64,000 nucleotides of DNA, taken from NCBI GenBank assembly GCA_013397695.1, contig VYZI01000058.1:1134013-1198012 (forward strand). Direction: 5' to 3'. The position numbers and the translations under genes are program-made. The notes below the pieces were generated by a model. That model searched no databases and was not told where the DNA came from. It worked only from the letters and a program-made list of their open reading frames with translations. Shown piece after piece: positions 26,691 through 40,300 of this stretch. The stretch's first letter is position 1; the number at the start of each line of letters is the position of its first letter. Source of the DNA: Centropus unirufus. Lineage: Eukaryota > Chordata > Aves > Cuculiformes > Centropidae.

Positions 26691-28118
26691 ATATATTTTG
26701 ACTGAGAAAAAATACCCTAGCACTGAGCAATCTTGCCCAAGTTAGTAAACACCTGAGTGTTCTCATGAAACAGTAGGTAAAAATAAGCAGAGTGGCTTTG
26801 GGGATTATGGGATTAGAAATACATCAGGCAAGGATGCATACTCAGCTTCTGACCATCTCCATTTTACTCACTTAGAGAGGTCTACTCATTTGCTGTCCCC
26901 TCTTGAATGGTGCTTGTGAAAACAACGACCCATGCACATCTTCACTCATAACCTTTTATCACCTGCATTGCCCTGCTAGTACCTTCTGTTGCCTCTGAGG
27001 TGTAAAACTTATAACGCAATTCACAGCAAATAAGAGACAGGGCAGGTAGCACTTACTGCTTAGTGTAGCACTTAAAAAAATCCGGCTGGGGAAGAATATC
27101 AAGTACCAAAATCTTCTAAATTGAAATAGAGTTGTAAGGTGCCCTGTTGTTAAAACTACTGGCTTGAATTTCTGCTTTTTCCTTGTGAGCTGAACCTTAT
27201 ACTCTTCTTTTGTTTCGCTGTAGCCCAGTTCCTACAGGAAGGACAAAGGATATTTGCTTCCTTGGAAGCTCTGTGTATTTGACCGCTGTCCCAGGAAGGA
27301 AGCTGGCAATAAACCAAAACCTTGCGCTTTTGGGTGAGTGCTGTAACCACTAATCTATTTTGGAAGGCTATAATTATAGACGGGAGGTGGGCAGCACTGT
27401 CATCACCTCCTGCTTCTGACTTTAAAAAAGAAAAGTTATGACTGTATTTGGCAAAGAGTCCAATGTTATCTTTGTGCAATAGCCTTATTGGGAACACGCC
27501 TCCTTGATCGGGCCTCTTGAGATTTAAGGGGTGGAGAACAGCATTCTAAAAGATTAACTTTAGCCTAATCCCTCCAGCTCTTTCTAGATTTGGGGGAAAA
27601 GGAGAAAAACTGACTCCTCCAGCAAGTGATTCAGAGTCAGTACCTAAATTTAGGTGCTCTGAATCACTCCCTACTTAACCTAGAGAGGCATCCTGGAGAC
27701 TCAGATCCCATAGGCAAAGGTTATCCTCTGTGACTGTTCCTCTCTCAACAACCCCCCCGGTTGTCAGTATCATTCTCACTAGTTTCTCAACTCCACCATA
27801 GCTTAGGTGGGAGTTGTCACTTATCCTTCAGTACCTGTGAGGTAAACAGGCAGGCATGTCGAAATCGTTCAAACACCTGTTTAGAAGCTACATAATTCCA
27901 GAATTTAGATAGTCAAGTCACTAAACAGACTGATTTTTAACAGCTTTGTAAATTGTTATGGAGTTCAGAGGAATTAAGATGCAAATCTGACACTCGAGGT
28001 ACTATTTTAGATTTAGCATATTGGCAAATCACACCAGAACTTCCCAATTTTAAATACATTTATTAATGTGTTGTTAATTAAGTTGTTTTATCCTTTTAAA
28101 AGAGAGAAAAACAGTCAT
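26691..28118. other. 3' flank of MRPS9, no gene
   Basis: Between the last CR1 of the left cluster and the MRPS9 poly(A) site. No coding potential. It contains the nested palindrome at 27,625-27,668. Confidence 0.6.
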
Positions 28119-28134
28119 CATAATGGAAAAAGTC

Positions 28135-28140
28135 TTTATT
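28135..28140 (-). terminator. MRPS9 poly(A) signal AATAAA
   Basis: TTTATT on the plus strand is AATAAA on the sense strand, about 90 nt after the MRPS9 stop codon. Cleavage would be expected about 15-25 nt further on, near 28,115-28,120. It is the first canonical hexamer after the stop. Whether longer 3' UTR forms exist cannot be seen from sequence. Confidence 0.8.
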
Positions 28141-28228
28141 ACTAATATATTTATACAGTAGTTTTACATCATGATTAGGTATGTTTTGAAATTCTGTCAG
28201 TATTCTGTGGCTCTTTAAATACCCAGAT

Positions 28229-28320
28229 TTATCGCTTTTTCCAGGTGAATTTCCGTCTGGCTCCCTCTTGACCAGGCTTTTTTCTTTCCTTCACTCGTGG
28301 GTCAGGTGTTAGCAGTCCAG
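28229..28320 (-). CDS. MRPS9: MRPS9 exon 11 (C-terminal tail and stop)
   Basis: Codes the end of Ala343 and residues 344-372, including DPRVKERKKPGQEGARRKFT and ending WKKR, then TAA at 28231-28229. The acceptor is TTATAG. In bacterial S9 the same basic C-terminal tail contacts the P-site tRNA, and ending in KR is typical. The 3' UTR appears short, with a poly(A) signal about 90 nt after the stop. Confidence 0.96.
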
Positions 28321-31300
28321 CTATAAAACACAGAAAAGAACCTTTTGTTTACAGTTATTAGTTACTGTTACAGATATACTACATGTGGGGTATTCAAGGC
28401 AATGAATAATTTTGCATATATGAATTTTAACATTTAGAAGGATAAGGATTTGGCATAAAACACTGAGAGGAATTTCACCAGATCCTTCAGCATTAACTTT
28501 TCTTTAGTAACTGAACAGTCTCTGCATTTTACTTTACGAACCACTACAAAAAAGTCACACCATTTTATGTCTATATTGCTTAAGCCTTTAGAGGAGTAGT
28601 GTCCAGACTGTCATTGTGCACTCCTATTAGTAAAATGGCTTCGAGCATGCACCCAAATAAATGTGTTTAGTCCTTTTGTAAATTATTTTAATTATTTATT
28701 CTGTACTTGCTGAAACAGTATGGCATCTAATCGTCAAGAAGCATCAAATATTGAGTTAACAAGATCAGTTCTATCTTATTCCAGGTTACTGTAAACTCCT
28801 AGGTTATTGTAAACTCTAATAAATCAAAAGATGAAAGTTCTTTCAGTCCAACTAGTTGCATGTTTTATGTCTATGCTCATTACTATCCCTTGAAAGCTAA
28901 CCCTCTAGAAACAAGACATGACTAATCAAGTACAGTCGTAGTACCTCACAGCTCACTAATGCCTGATTCAGATTTGTTAGTGAATAGACATTCATGTTTT
29001 GTGATTGTGTACTGTGGTACTATCAGCGGGTTAAAAGACCTAGAAGAGGTCATGAACAGATGGGAAAATGCTCAAGAACCAATTCAAAATGTACACAAAG
29101 GACACTAGGAAACAAATGAAAACAACTGATAAATACAGAACACCTCACAAACACACAAAGTTTCACTGACTCAAATTTGCACTATCTGATTCTTAATGAA
29201 CCTTGTATTAATTCTGTTAATTACCAGAAACACATTAAGAAACATTGAAATAATTTTAAATCCTACCTTGCCTCATCAATTCTACCTCCTTTTCTGTCAC
29301 GAAACTCCTTAAAGCTTTTGCAGTGGCTAAACGTATTGCTCCAGCTTGTGCAGATCTTCCTCCACCAGAGACCGTGCACACTGTATCATGTTTCCCAATT
29401 CTGTCGAGAAACTGGAAAGGGAACAACAACTGTTCTCTAAAAGTAAAAACATAAGAAGAATTAAAAATACACATGTATATAAGACTACATGCTATGCACA
29501 TTTCATATCATAGTATACACACAAACATAGTTAATGTTCAGAGATCCAGAAAGGATCTCCTATACATCCTAGGGTTATCCATATCCCTAATTTTCTACTG
29601 ATATCAACTGAACAAATGCAAATTTAGCAGCTAGGAGGATGTTCAAGCTGCCAATGCTAAGTATTTTAAGTTCAATTTTACAATTACTTTTGTTTTCACT
29701 AATTATCTATAGATGCCAAGATCTGTCAGCTCTGTATTTTCAAACTGAGCAATCTCTTACTCTACACAGTACTAGAATATAATGGCATCACATGATTTTT
29801 GGTGGGATAATATAAGAACAGTAAGAAGACAGTGTATCATAGTGCTCTCACCTGTCCTGCAGCACTGTGAAGTAATGTAAAATGTCTAGTCCATTCACTG
29901 TAACTTTTCCAGTTCCATTGTCATGAACTATTGCAGTAGCTTTTGCTGTTTTCCTTGTACCTTAAAGGAATTAAAAACAATCTGTTATGAGGCTTCAATA
30001 TTCTACAGAACTTCAAGCCCCCAAGAAGCTAAGCAAATCTCAACACTTCAACAAAGCACCAGCTGTTTCTTCTTGAAGGTTGAGATGACAACAAAAAAAA
30101 ATTGTGAAGAAATACATACAATGAACAAAATAGCTTTCATTATATTTTAATCATTGTTTATTAAGGACAGGGGTAAATGTGCTGGGAGGAAGTAGAGGTA
30201 GCACTACCCTTCCATAACTTCAATATGTAAGGACTCTTACTTAACCTAGTGATATCATTGTATATGAAAATAAAGTTTGTTGAACACTTATGTTTCCCAT
30301 AAGTATAATTTCTGATAACATAAAAACACTTTAAAATCACACAAAGGTAGAAAATTTTAAGAGTATTCCTACGGAAAATATTAACACTTTAATTATTCTG
30401 GTATAAGCATTGCTTAAGCATCATTTAGCATAGTTTCCTCAAAGAGAGAGCCAATTGTTGTTTAAGTGCATTAGTTTCAAGTTAAAACATGACAAACTTT
30501 CCATGCAAAAGCATAAAACCAATCTTCTGTAGCACAAAGGCAACAATCATTTTGATAAAGGAATCATGAAACAAATTAGACATTTTTCTTAATTTGGGGA
30601 GTGATGGGACACAAACCAGACTGTTCTTGTAAAAATCTGATGGCATTTCTTCAATAACGTGGGTTGCTTGTTTATCAGACTTCAATAAATACTGTTCTGA
30701 AGACACTATCGAAAACCCAGGTGGATTAAATCCCAGCTTAGTGCTCTCACATCTCCTCGCTGTCACATCATCTCAAAGCCAAATACCTAGAACGGATTGC
30801 TCTAGACATTTTGCCCCTCAGATTTTCTGCAACCTTTGTTCTTATTACTGTCTGCTGCCTGCTGCTTAAGAATGCACATCATCTCTGACCAGTTATAAAG
30901 TGTGTCTGTGCATATATGCTTTGTCCATAAAGTCATCAGATTTCCCTAACCAGATTGTGTCTACATTATTTCTACCATGCAGACACTCACATCATATACC
31001 ATATCATTCCTCTGGTATGTGCTCTTCCACTGAAAACACCAGCAGCCTCTGTATACAAGACAGAGAGACTAAAATGGTTTTCATTAACATCTCCCCTGAC
31101 TTGGTACCAATCCCCATCTCTGTCCCATAAGGCTAGCTGTGGTTTGTCCATTTTTAAAAAATACAGGAATTCTCTCTTTGCTATTTTCTTTGGCTGTTTG
31201 TAAATACCCAAATGTCTGGCTGTTTATTCTTTGCTTCTTTAAAATTCTCCTTTACTGGACAGCCTTTAAAGGTCACAATAAAGGTTACTTAGCAGTCTAA

Positions 31301-34300
31301 GCAATGCTACATTTATATTAGTAGCAACACCAATGTTCCACCATGTTCCATCCATGGCATTTTCCATAAGTGTTCGTGCTCCCCAAGTCCTTTGCTCTTG
31401 GACAGTTCTTGCCAGCAATGAAAGCCCTTCTGTATACAAGGTGTAGCACAACACGGTCCTCACTCCAGAGATGCTACTGTATAGAAACACAGATAAAAAC
31501 TAACAGCTGATAAACTCTGTTGTCACAAACTTCCACCTTCTTATCAGGCCACATCATAACTTTGTACGTCATAACATAGTTAACAATTATACATGCAACG
31601 CACACGTAAGCACATACAATGCAGTAGTGACACATTCAGCAGTACACACTACAAAGAAAGCGTGAAGAGAATCAAGTTCTGCATCGCTGCCCTATTAACT
31701 TGAAATTATTACCTTCCCCAGTGCTGAAGGCCACTCCTCGCTCATCATACTGCAAGGGCTCAATAACTACCTTTTTTAACTGCACAGGAACTTCTTTGGA
31801 AAACTTTTGGATGTACTTCTCCTCGATGTCACCACATGGCATCGTCATCAATTTTTGTAAGAGGTGAATAAATCTTAAATACTGTAGACAACAAGACTTC
31901 ATTAGAGGATGCAAGTGTAATTGCATTTGATAAAACTTTCTATTTTAATATAATTGATCTTTCCTCCTTCACTTTTATTGATGATTTCTGACAAGATGAC
32001 ACTTTTGCACCTACATGCTGATTTAAGAACAGCATACAGATGCATCATTTTCTGTGTGACTAAAGATACCCAGTTCTTTCTTCAAGCAACAATGAAATTT
32101 TAATTCAAAGCATAACCAACTCCTTTGTAATACAGGCTTATTGTATTAGAATGAAGTTCATCTCACTTTTAAAAAGAAAACATTGAGGGGAGTCTTCATT
32201 CTTTCATTATTGCTTTATTAAAATGGCAAAAGGAAAAGCTTTTCACCTCATTTTCAGTATGTCAGCATGTTCATTGACTTGGAAATATTTTATTTCACCA
32301 AACTAAACCTCTTAAATGATTATACTTCATAATATATACAGGAAATACCTATCTATCTATCTATGGCTGTTCAAGCTGAGTTACTTTAATGTTTATGATT
32401 TCCTTTAAACCGAACAATCAAGCTTTTTAAAAATTCAAGAGATACTTGACTTAAAGGGCAACCTCTTGAAATAAATTATCCTCTGCTACTGTGTGGTTCT
32501 CCTTCCCCCTTACACCTCCCTCCAAAGTTCTTCAACACGTGATTAAAGAGTAAACATCAGTGCGTTAACCCATTTGTGTTAAAAACTGGGACGTCCTGTT
32601 ATGTGTTACTGACAAGAGCATTACACAGCTGGTCACTGGATATAGAGGCATGTTATCATCCAAAATAGATGTTTCATATAGAAATGATAACCTTATTTCT
32701 TAAGTTTTCTTTACTTACAAGCTGTTATTAGAAGTATTTTTCCTTTTCTCTGTTAGAAGATTCTTCTACACAAAATTAATACTTCTCTTGTAACCTAGCA
32801 ATAGCACCCAGAACTGTGACTACTATCATATTCAAGCTTAAATTTCCAAGAGGAAAACGAAGTTGGCCACACGGACTTAACTTGCTATTACAAAAGCTAA
32901 TGCTATTTATTGTGCTGTAAGAGAAAGTTCTGAGTAAGAAAAAAATGTACAACTACCAGGACAGTCTTATTCTCAGAGACACAAGTAAAGACAGGCTCCA
33001 AATCTAGATAGTGATGCAGTTTGCAGATACTGCGGGAACTGCAAAATCCTCCTCTCTCCTGCTATATTAATATCAAGGAGACTATAACAAGAGATATTGG
33101 TACAGACCACAGATCTACCTAGCTTTGTATCATGTTTCCGATATCTGATCCTGTAGCCAATCATCAAGAAAAAGGACTCCTTATTTTGGATCAGCCTTGT
33201 CTAAAATCTATCTGTCATTATCACATCTTTCTTAACATTGAATAATCAGAAACTCTGTGCAGGTTTACCGCTACACAAATCCATCACGTTTTTTACCTTG
33301 AACATTTACACCCTCTCTACAATAAGCAATAGAAGTTCTAACTCTCAAATTTATAGCTGCAACTAGAATAAATGACTATTTCTTTTATACAGTGTTACTA
33401 TACTCCGTTCCTAACTACATAATGACAAGGAACAAGTGCTCCAGACCGTACAATGTTACCATGAGAAAAGCTAAACTCTGTTAGTAACAATGAAAAGCCC
33501 TTAATAGTTCTGCGCTGCGCTAGACAAAAAGTAACACAGGTTACTTTTCAACACAACATGAATGTGATGGTGTTGTGAGCATACACAGACCTCACAAGAA
33601 GGAAGAAAATTCTTCTGAAGAGCACCTGCTTCTACATAGCACCTTTTCAGCATCCAAAAATGCACCCAGTGTCCATATTTTTGAGACACAAGTCTCCTTA
33701 AGATTAGAAAGATTAATTACTTACATCATCATCTGACAGTTTTTCTAACAACATTTCTTCCAATTCAATCTTAGTCAGCCATCTGCTGCCAGCCAGGTTT
33801 CTGTTTAAAATATCACATACATTCTCCTTTTAATTAACCATGCAATTAGAGTTACATCACAAAGGACCACACATACAGTCAGTCTTCGTTCAGAAATACA
33901 TTTTCCATTATAAATGAATGCATATCACATTCCTATAGTAAACATGAGAAGGCCTATGTTGATTTTAAAAGATCTTTTGAAAGGGATGGTAATATCATGT
34001 ATTGAATCAACCACATGAAATTTATGTCTATCAGTTATGCATTATTCATATTATTAAAGTTCAAGATCGAGCTAGAGTAATATTGTAATAGTACACCATG
34101 TTCCCTACAACCTAGACTTAGTTTTAAAAGCCCACTGCTAGGAAAAGTTTGGTTTACAAGCAGCAAAGCCCAAAATCAAAGGCAGAATGTCAAAATAGAA
34201 TTCTGAAGCAACAGAATTTTGTCGCTGGTCTTTACTTTTCAGATCAATAGAAACTACTCCACTAGCAGTAAGCACGATCGAAGTCCTAATACAGCAATGA

Positions 34301-37300
34301 CACACTGTATTTTATCTACTGTGGAATCTTGACCTGCTTAGCACAGTAACTGCACTGACGGTAGCAAAAGCAGAAACTTCCAAGGCAACAGCCTCTTATG
34401 GAGATGTTAACACAAAGAAAAAAAAAGAACAATGCTTGAAATAAATCTTTGTGAAATATGCATGATATGAAGTGACCAACAAAGCAGAATGCCACCATAC
34501 CTACATGTGCCAACATTATCATGTCAATTTAAGGCAAAGCTGTAACTTCTTTAGTTTAGTTTAGTTTCTCCTTTAGGTTTATTTAGAAACAATCTTAATG
34601 AATGTTTTCAGCAGCATTAAGGAAGCTGCAATTTAGAAAAGTACTCCTTCTGAAGGCGAGTTTAAGCAGTACTTCTTAACTACATATTCCAATGTTTTTC
34701 TGAGTCAGGGCCTGAGAAATGTTTAGAAAAAAATCTTCGTTTTAACAGTAGTTTAAAAAGTTTCCAATCTGACAGTCTCAAGCATATTCTCACACTTACA
34801 TACTGCTACTTCCAGTGAAGTCAGTGACATTTTTTGCACTTGAAAAGCTATAAACTTAATGTAGTTTAAGATCAGGTCCTCACCCTGCAGTTAATAATAT
34901 TACACAATACATCCACAATAGATTATTTTCTGACAAAAAACCCCCACAGCCCTTCCCATCCACCCACCCTCTACCTACACTTCAGAGATAAATTATCCAA
35001 GCTAATCTCAGAGGAAGTACCATATCCAGTGTGGAAAATAAGTCTCAAAAATCCCCTAGATTCTCCGAGCTTTTACAAACCTAGCAGGCACAAAAACCTT
35101 TCAGCTCTGACTAGCTTTAGGTCATTTTTCACATCAGTAAATCCACTGGCTGAGCTCTGGAAGGAGTAGAGTTATTTTTCAGCAGCATACACCAAGAAAC
35201 TAAATTCATTTGTTCTCTTGTCTGCTCAGAAGCCAACATGAATACACGATAAAACATTCTGTGGGTCGTAAGACACTATGTATATCATGAAGAAACATGA
35301 AATTCTGTTATTTAAGAAGTTGAAATAATCTCAGCAAATTAATCCTTTCTCTTCCTACCATAAATAACAAATAGCTGAAATTAAGAAATGACAAACCAAC
35401 ATGATGTGCAACTGAAAAAGCACATAAATCTGGCTAGAAAATACACAGCAAGAACAAAGATAAAAAGCAACTTAGTGAAAGTACAGAAAAACAATAAGTG
35501 CCAAAATCAAAACTTCCTAGCTGTATCCACTTCTTTTAAAGATTTGCTTAGTTTTCTAGTACATCAGAAAATCCTTGAAGAAAAAAAATAATCTCAAAAT
35601 AGAAAATTAAGAATCCAGCCTAAGAGAAGCAATGTTCTTAAAGCACATATGCATTTTAAGAACAATCCTGATCGCATGCACTAAGAAACAAAGATCTCCC
35701 ATAGCTTCTTTTGGTTGGCATGTATCTTTCTGTCCAGTAGCTGACTAGTTTAAGAGCTTGCTGTGCATACCAGTTAAAAGAGGAAAACAAGGAGAAATTA
35801 AATGCAATTACTAGTACTGGTGATATTTAAACAAATCCAATCAAACAACCTTTTCTAAAATTACTGTTTCTTTAGCTGTTCAAAACCATTAAAAGAAAAA
35901 ACAGCAAAACTCTAAAAGTTAAATAGTGGTAAGCAGAAATATTCAAGAATTGTAATTAAAGACTATCAAAAAACACAACTTCAGGCTTTAGGATCTTTGC
36001 AACTGAAAAGCCACTTATTTGGTGTTTTAAAAGGCTTTGTTTATGTCCTTTTCTAAAATTTTCCAAGAGCCTGTAATAAAGAAATAATAAAGCAACTTCA
36101 TATGCAGAAACATGGAACCCTGGATATTCTCTATTTACTTTCAAACCATGCTTTAGAATTTTTATATAGGAGAGAATATTGAAAAGAGCAAATAGAGATT
36201 AAAGAGTATGTGAAATAGGTGGGATTTCCCTATTTTAGCAGAAAGCAGTGAGCACTGCAGACACATACAGTACAGATAAGATTTTTAAACCTGAAATGAC
36301 TATACAAATATTAGACAAAGTATAGGGAAAAGGTCTGAAAATGTGTGGAGTAAAAGACAGGTAGGGTGGGGAACTAGAAAGTGCCAAAACAACATACTTA
36401 TGCATTTTAAGATCATGAATATCAATATTCATTCTAATCGGAAGTTCACCTTTTTTCCTTCTGAGGCAGGAGATCTTGAGCTGCCAGTTGGTCTTGATAT
36501 TTCTGAACATTTAGCAGTTTTTCATATGTGTCCTAAAATGAATACACAAAAAGTAAATGCAATTTTTCCAGTTAATATTTAAATTTTGTTATTTAAAACA
36601 CAAGTTTATGTAGATTTATCTCCACTTAAAATTCAGAAGAGGACAGGAAATAAGTACAGCTTTATATTTTTTACAAAATACAGCAAGTTTACCCAAATTT
36701 TTAGACTACATATATAAATATATATATAGTACTTTCATAAGCAGTTCAAAGTAATTAATTTGTAATTCTGCTCTTTTTCTTTAATGGTATTTGTTGCCTT
36801 CTAACACATGCTTATAAAAATAAAATTCTTCTCAATTGTACACAGAAAAGCAACTACATTAGTGTAACAGATGTAATTGCAAAACACACTGCAAAATTCC
36901 AACAGCACATTCACATTTTAGTTCGACTTCCTCAAAATAATGACAAGTACATTTGATTTTTGTACATTTAAAGCTTAAGCTTTATTGGTGGTCTGTCTGA
37001 GTCACAACTTCCTCTTAACCAGGCAAGTCCTTAGGGACACAAAAATGTGTACATTCACCATTATCAGAATATATGTTCTTTTAAATGTTACAGACATATT
37101 TACTCTGAATTTTCAGGTTTTTTTAAGTTGGCTTGAAATTCTTAGCTATGCTATGATTGTCAAACAATGCTGTGCTGTGACAATGATCCATCACTTCAGA
37201 AGAACTGAAGGAAAAATATTCCAAATAGTCACACTGAAAGTGTTAGAGAAGAAACGTGCCTTTAAATACAGATGTTTTCAGTTTTTTTTTCATTTTTTTT

Positions 37301-40300
37301 TTTCCAGAAACTTACAGAGACTAGTTAGTTTCAAAATATAAGGTCTAACAGTCTGAATTACAATGGTAATTCAAATCACAAGTTAAATAGAGATATTTGG
37401 AGAAATTATTATAAAGGATACTGAAACAAAACAGGATTGTTGTACTAAAAGTACTTGTACGCCAAATAATTTACCTTCATTAATAACTGAAAATAGAAAG
37501 CTTATAATCACTTTCATATACTTCATTAATATAATGAGTGTTAGCAAACAGTAGAGAGAAACTACAGTATAATTAGTGAAAACAAGGAACAATTGTTTTT
37601 TTCTTTTAATTACTACAAAATCAGTGAAAGAACTATGAGGCAGCTCTGTATTGTCCAAAATTAACCAATGAAAGACTAGTTCTTAATATAATATTGGGAT
37701 TTGCAACAGGATGCAATGAAATTTCTGCAACAGTTTCCATTTTAAAAAGCCACAACCCCCTTAGTTACAAACACCTACTGTTCAAGGTGATTTATTTGCT
37801 AATATAAAAATACACCTGCACATATACTAAAAATATTTGTACTTGGAAGTGGATGAAATAAGAGCAGATTGTTATCTGAGCTGCATTCAAAGCATTTAAA
37901 CAGGGAAAATTCACTGAAGTCTTTGATACAGGGCAACGGTGACATTTTTAGTAGCACTGTGAAACAAGTATTTTTGTAATAACTCTACAGTATACAATCC
38001 AGAAATACAGAATTGTCCTTTGAGGCAGTATAAAACTTCATATACCACTATAGTGGTATGCCTTTCAGAGATCCTTTATTTTTTGATAGAGATGATTGTA
38101 TTAGTTAGGAACTAGGAAAATTTTTCAACTTGGAAAAGTTTACCTTCAAACACATGAAACATCCCATAAAAAAAGCAGATGAATAATAGTTTTAAATATT
38201 TCCAAAGCTCAGAAATGTATCTGTAGACCTCTAAGATAACATGATACAGTAGCCCTGCTTTGGGCAAGAGTCACATCACTCTGATAACCTTAATGGCTTC
38301 ATTCAGAACTGACTATTAGGCTGCAAAAATTATTGACTATACATTAGAAGAACAGACACGGTTTGTGTTAAGAGGGCATGAGAGATGCCTGACACCAGGC
38401 CATTTTTACACATCTGTAGTTAGACAAACAGGAATCACTGGAACCATGGGAGCTTCTGCTCTGGACTACAGAGGGAGAGAAAAGAAGGAGGATTGTGGCT
38501 GTCCCTCAGCTATCTGGGCTGAGCACAGCTGGAATAGGCATGGAGAATCCTGTGAGCTCCATGAATTTCTGAATTTGGAAGAAGTCAAACCAGACAGAAA
38601 GAAGATATTTTGGTGTTAGATGATCAGAAGAGGTACTGGGTTATTAAGTCTTACAAATGTATAAGGACATTTTTCACTTTACTGCTACCCCCTCGGCTTA
38701 CCTCTTCCTTTCAAAAGGCATAGGAGTGCCACCTTTCTACCTGGCAAAGGCAGTCTCCAGCCTGCCTCCCCACAAATACCCATCATCTTCCCTCCACTCT
38801 GGCATATAGATTTACCTATTCAAATAGTGAGCAAGAACCACCCAAAACAGAAGCCCAACTATACTGCAGTTCTTGAAAAAATAAAAAAGGGGAGGAAGAT
38901 GGAACCACAATTGCAACCTCAGTGCAGACTGACAACAGTCAGAATTGCTTTGAAATAGCAACCCAAATATTTTCAGGTAACAGGGAACAAGTTAAAGGTA
39001 GACTTGCGGATTTTGTCACCATAGTCAGAAACTACTGACTGATACACAAAGGCAAATAAAATGAGGTGCCAGCTGGCGCACACTACATTTTTTGCCTCAG
39101 AAATTGATCATGACAACTACAAAGAAAGTTTTACAACAGCTGAATGAAGACTCTCCCTAGGTATTCCCAAAGAAGACCAACACTTCATCGCACGTTTAAG
39201 TTCTAATAACATGCATTTCTAGGAATTAAAATGATCTCTTTAAACTGTTCTGGTTAAATTACAGTAATCATGTCCATTCATACAAGGAATGCTTTACCCA
39301 AGAGATGAAGTCAAATGACATTGAAAAGCAGTATTTTAAATACTTCTAAGTGTAAGAGAAACTATAAATGTAATTTCCTGCGTATTTCTGGCAATCAAAG
39401 TGGACTTGCATCTCTTATGAAATAAAATCTTAGTATGAAGTATTAAAAAAAATTAATGCACATATTTAATCTCTGTATAGAGATGAAGTCAACAGACTAG
39501 AAGAACCACTCACGTGCGAAGTAAAGTATATGGATAAGCCTTTGCAAAAATCAGGAATCGCATGTAATGCCCAATAATTTATCTGACAAATCTTCACTCC
39601 CCAAAGGCTAAAAGAAAGCTTCTGAAGACAGACTTGCTTTTTCAAAGCTGGCAGGTGAAGATTTTACTAATCACTTCAGGATTCAATAGTCCAACTCATG
39701 AATGTACACATCTGTGTGCCTTATAAACTCAGCTATTACACAATCCAAATAGCTGATTTTACAAGATAGGCTATGTACTGAAACGCTTCCATTTCAAATA
39801 GAGAGATCAAATTTCAGGTCTCTAATGAGGATGATGTCTTTTAAAATAAAAAGATCATCTTCTTAATTTACCCTGTATAAAATTTAGGTAAGAAATTGGC
39901 AAATGGAACCCTATAAGAAGACTATACACTGTAGAGCCCAGATCATTTTACACCACACTTTGCATTTCTTTTTGTTCCTTATATTGTTTTGACTTCAGTA
40001 TATACATTGGGGGGGGTTTGGTTTTTTCAAGAGCTAAAATGCTCTGTTAGATCATTTATCTTAAATACTTCTAAAAAAGTACAAGAAACACAATTATATA
40101 TTACTGTTTTGCAAGACAAGGTATGGAGAGACCATTTAATCTTGTTCTGCACATTACAAAAATAAAACATTACTCTGAAAAACTTTTAAGTTAAATGATG
40201 ATCAAATATAGCACCAAACATCTGTGAAATGGTGCTTCATGCAGTAAACATTCTCTTATTTATCAAAGAAATGTAAATTGTCCTTTTCCCTACAGCTAAA

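Larger units (their letters stand above)
31882..36449 (-). other. MRPS9 introns 7 and 6 (with exon 7 inside)
   Basis: Intron 7 is 31,882-33,724 and intron 6 is 33,801-36,449. Both are unique AT-rich sequence. Intron 7 has the CTAT microsatellite and intron 6 a short TTTAG repeat near 34,550. No transposon recognised. Confidence 0.85.
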
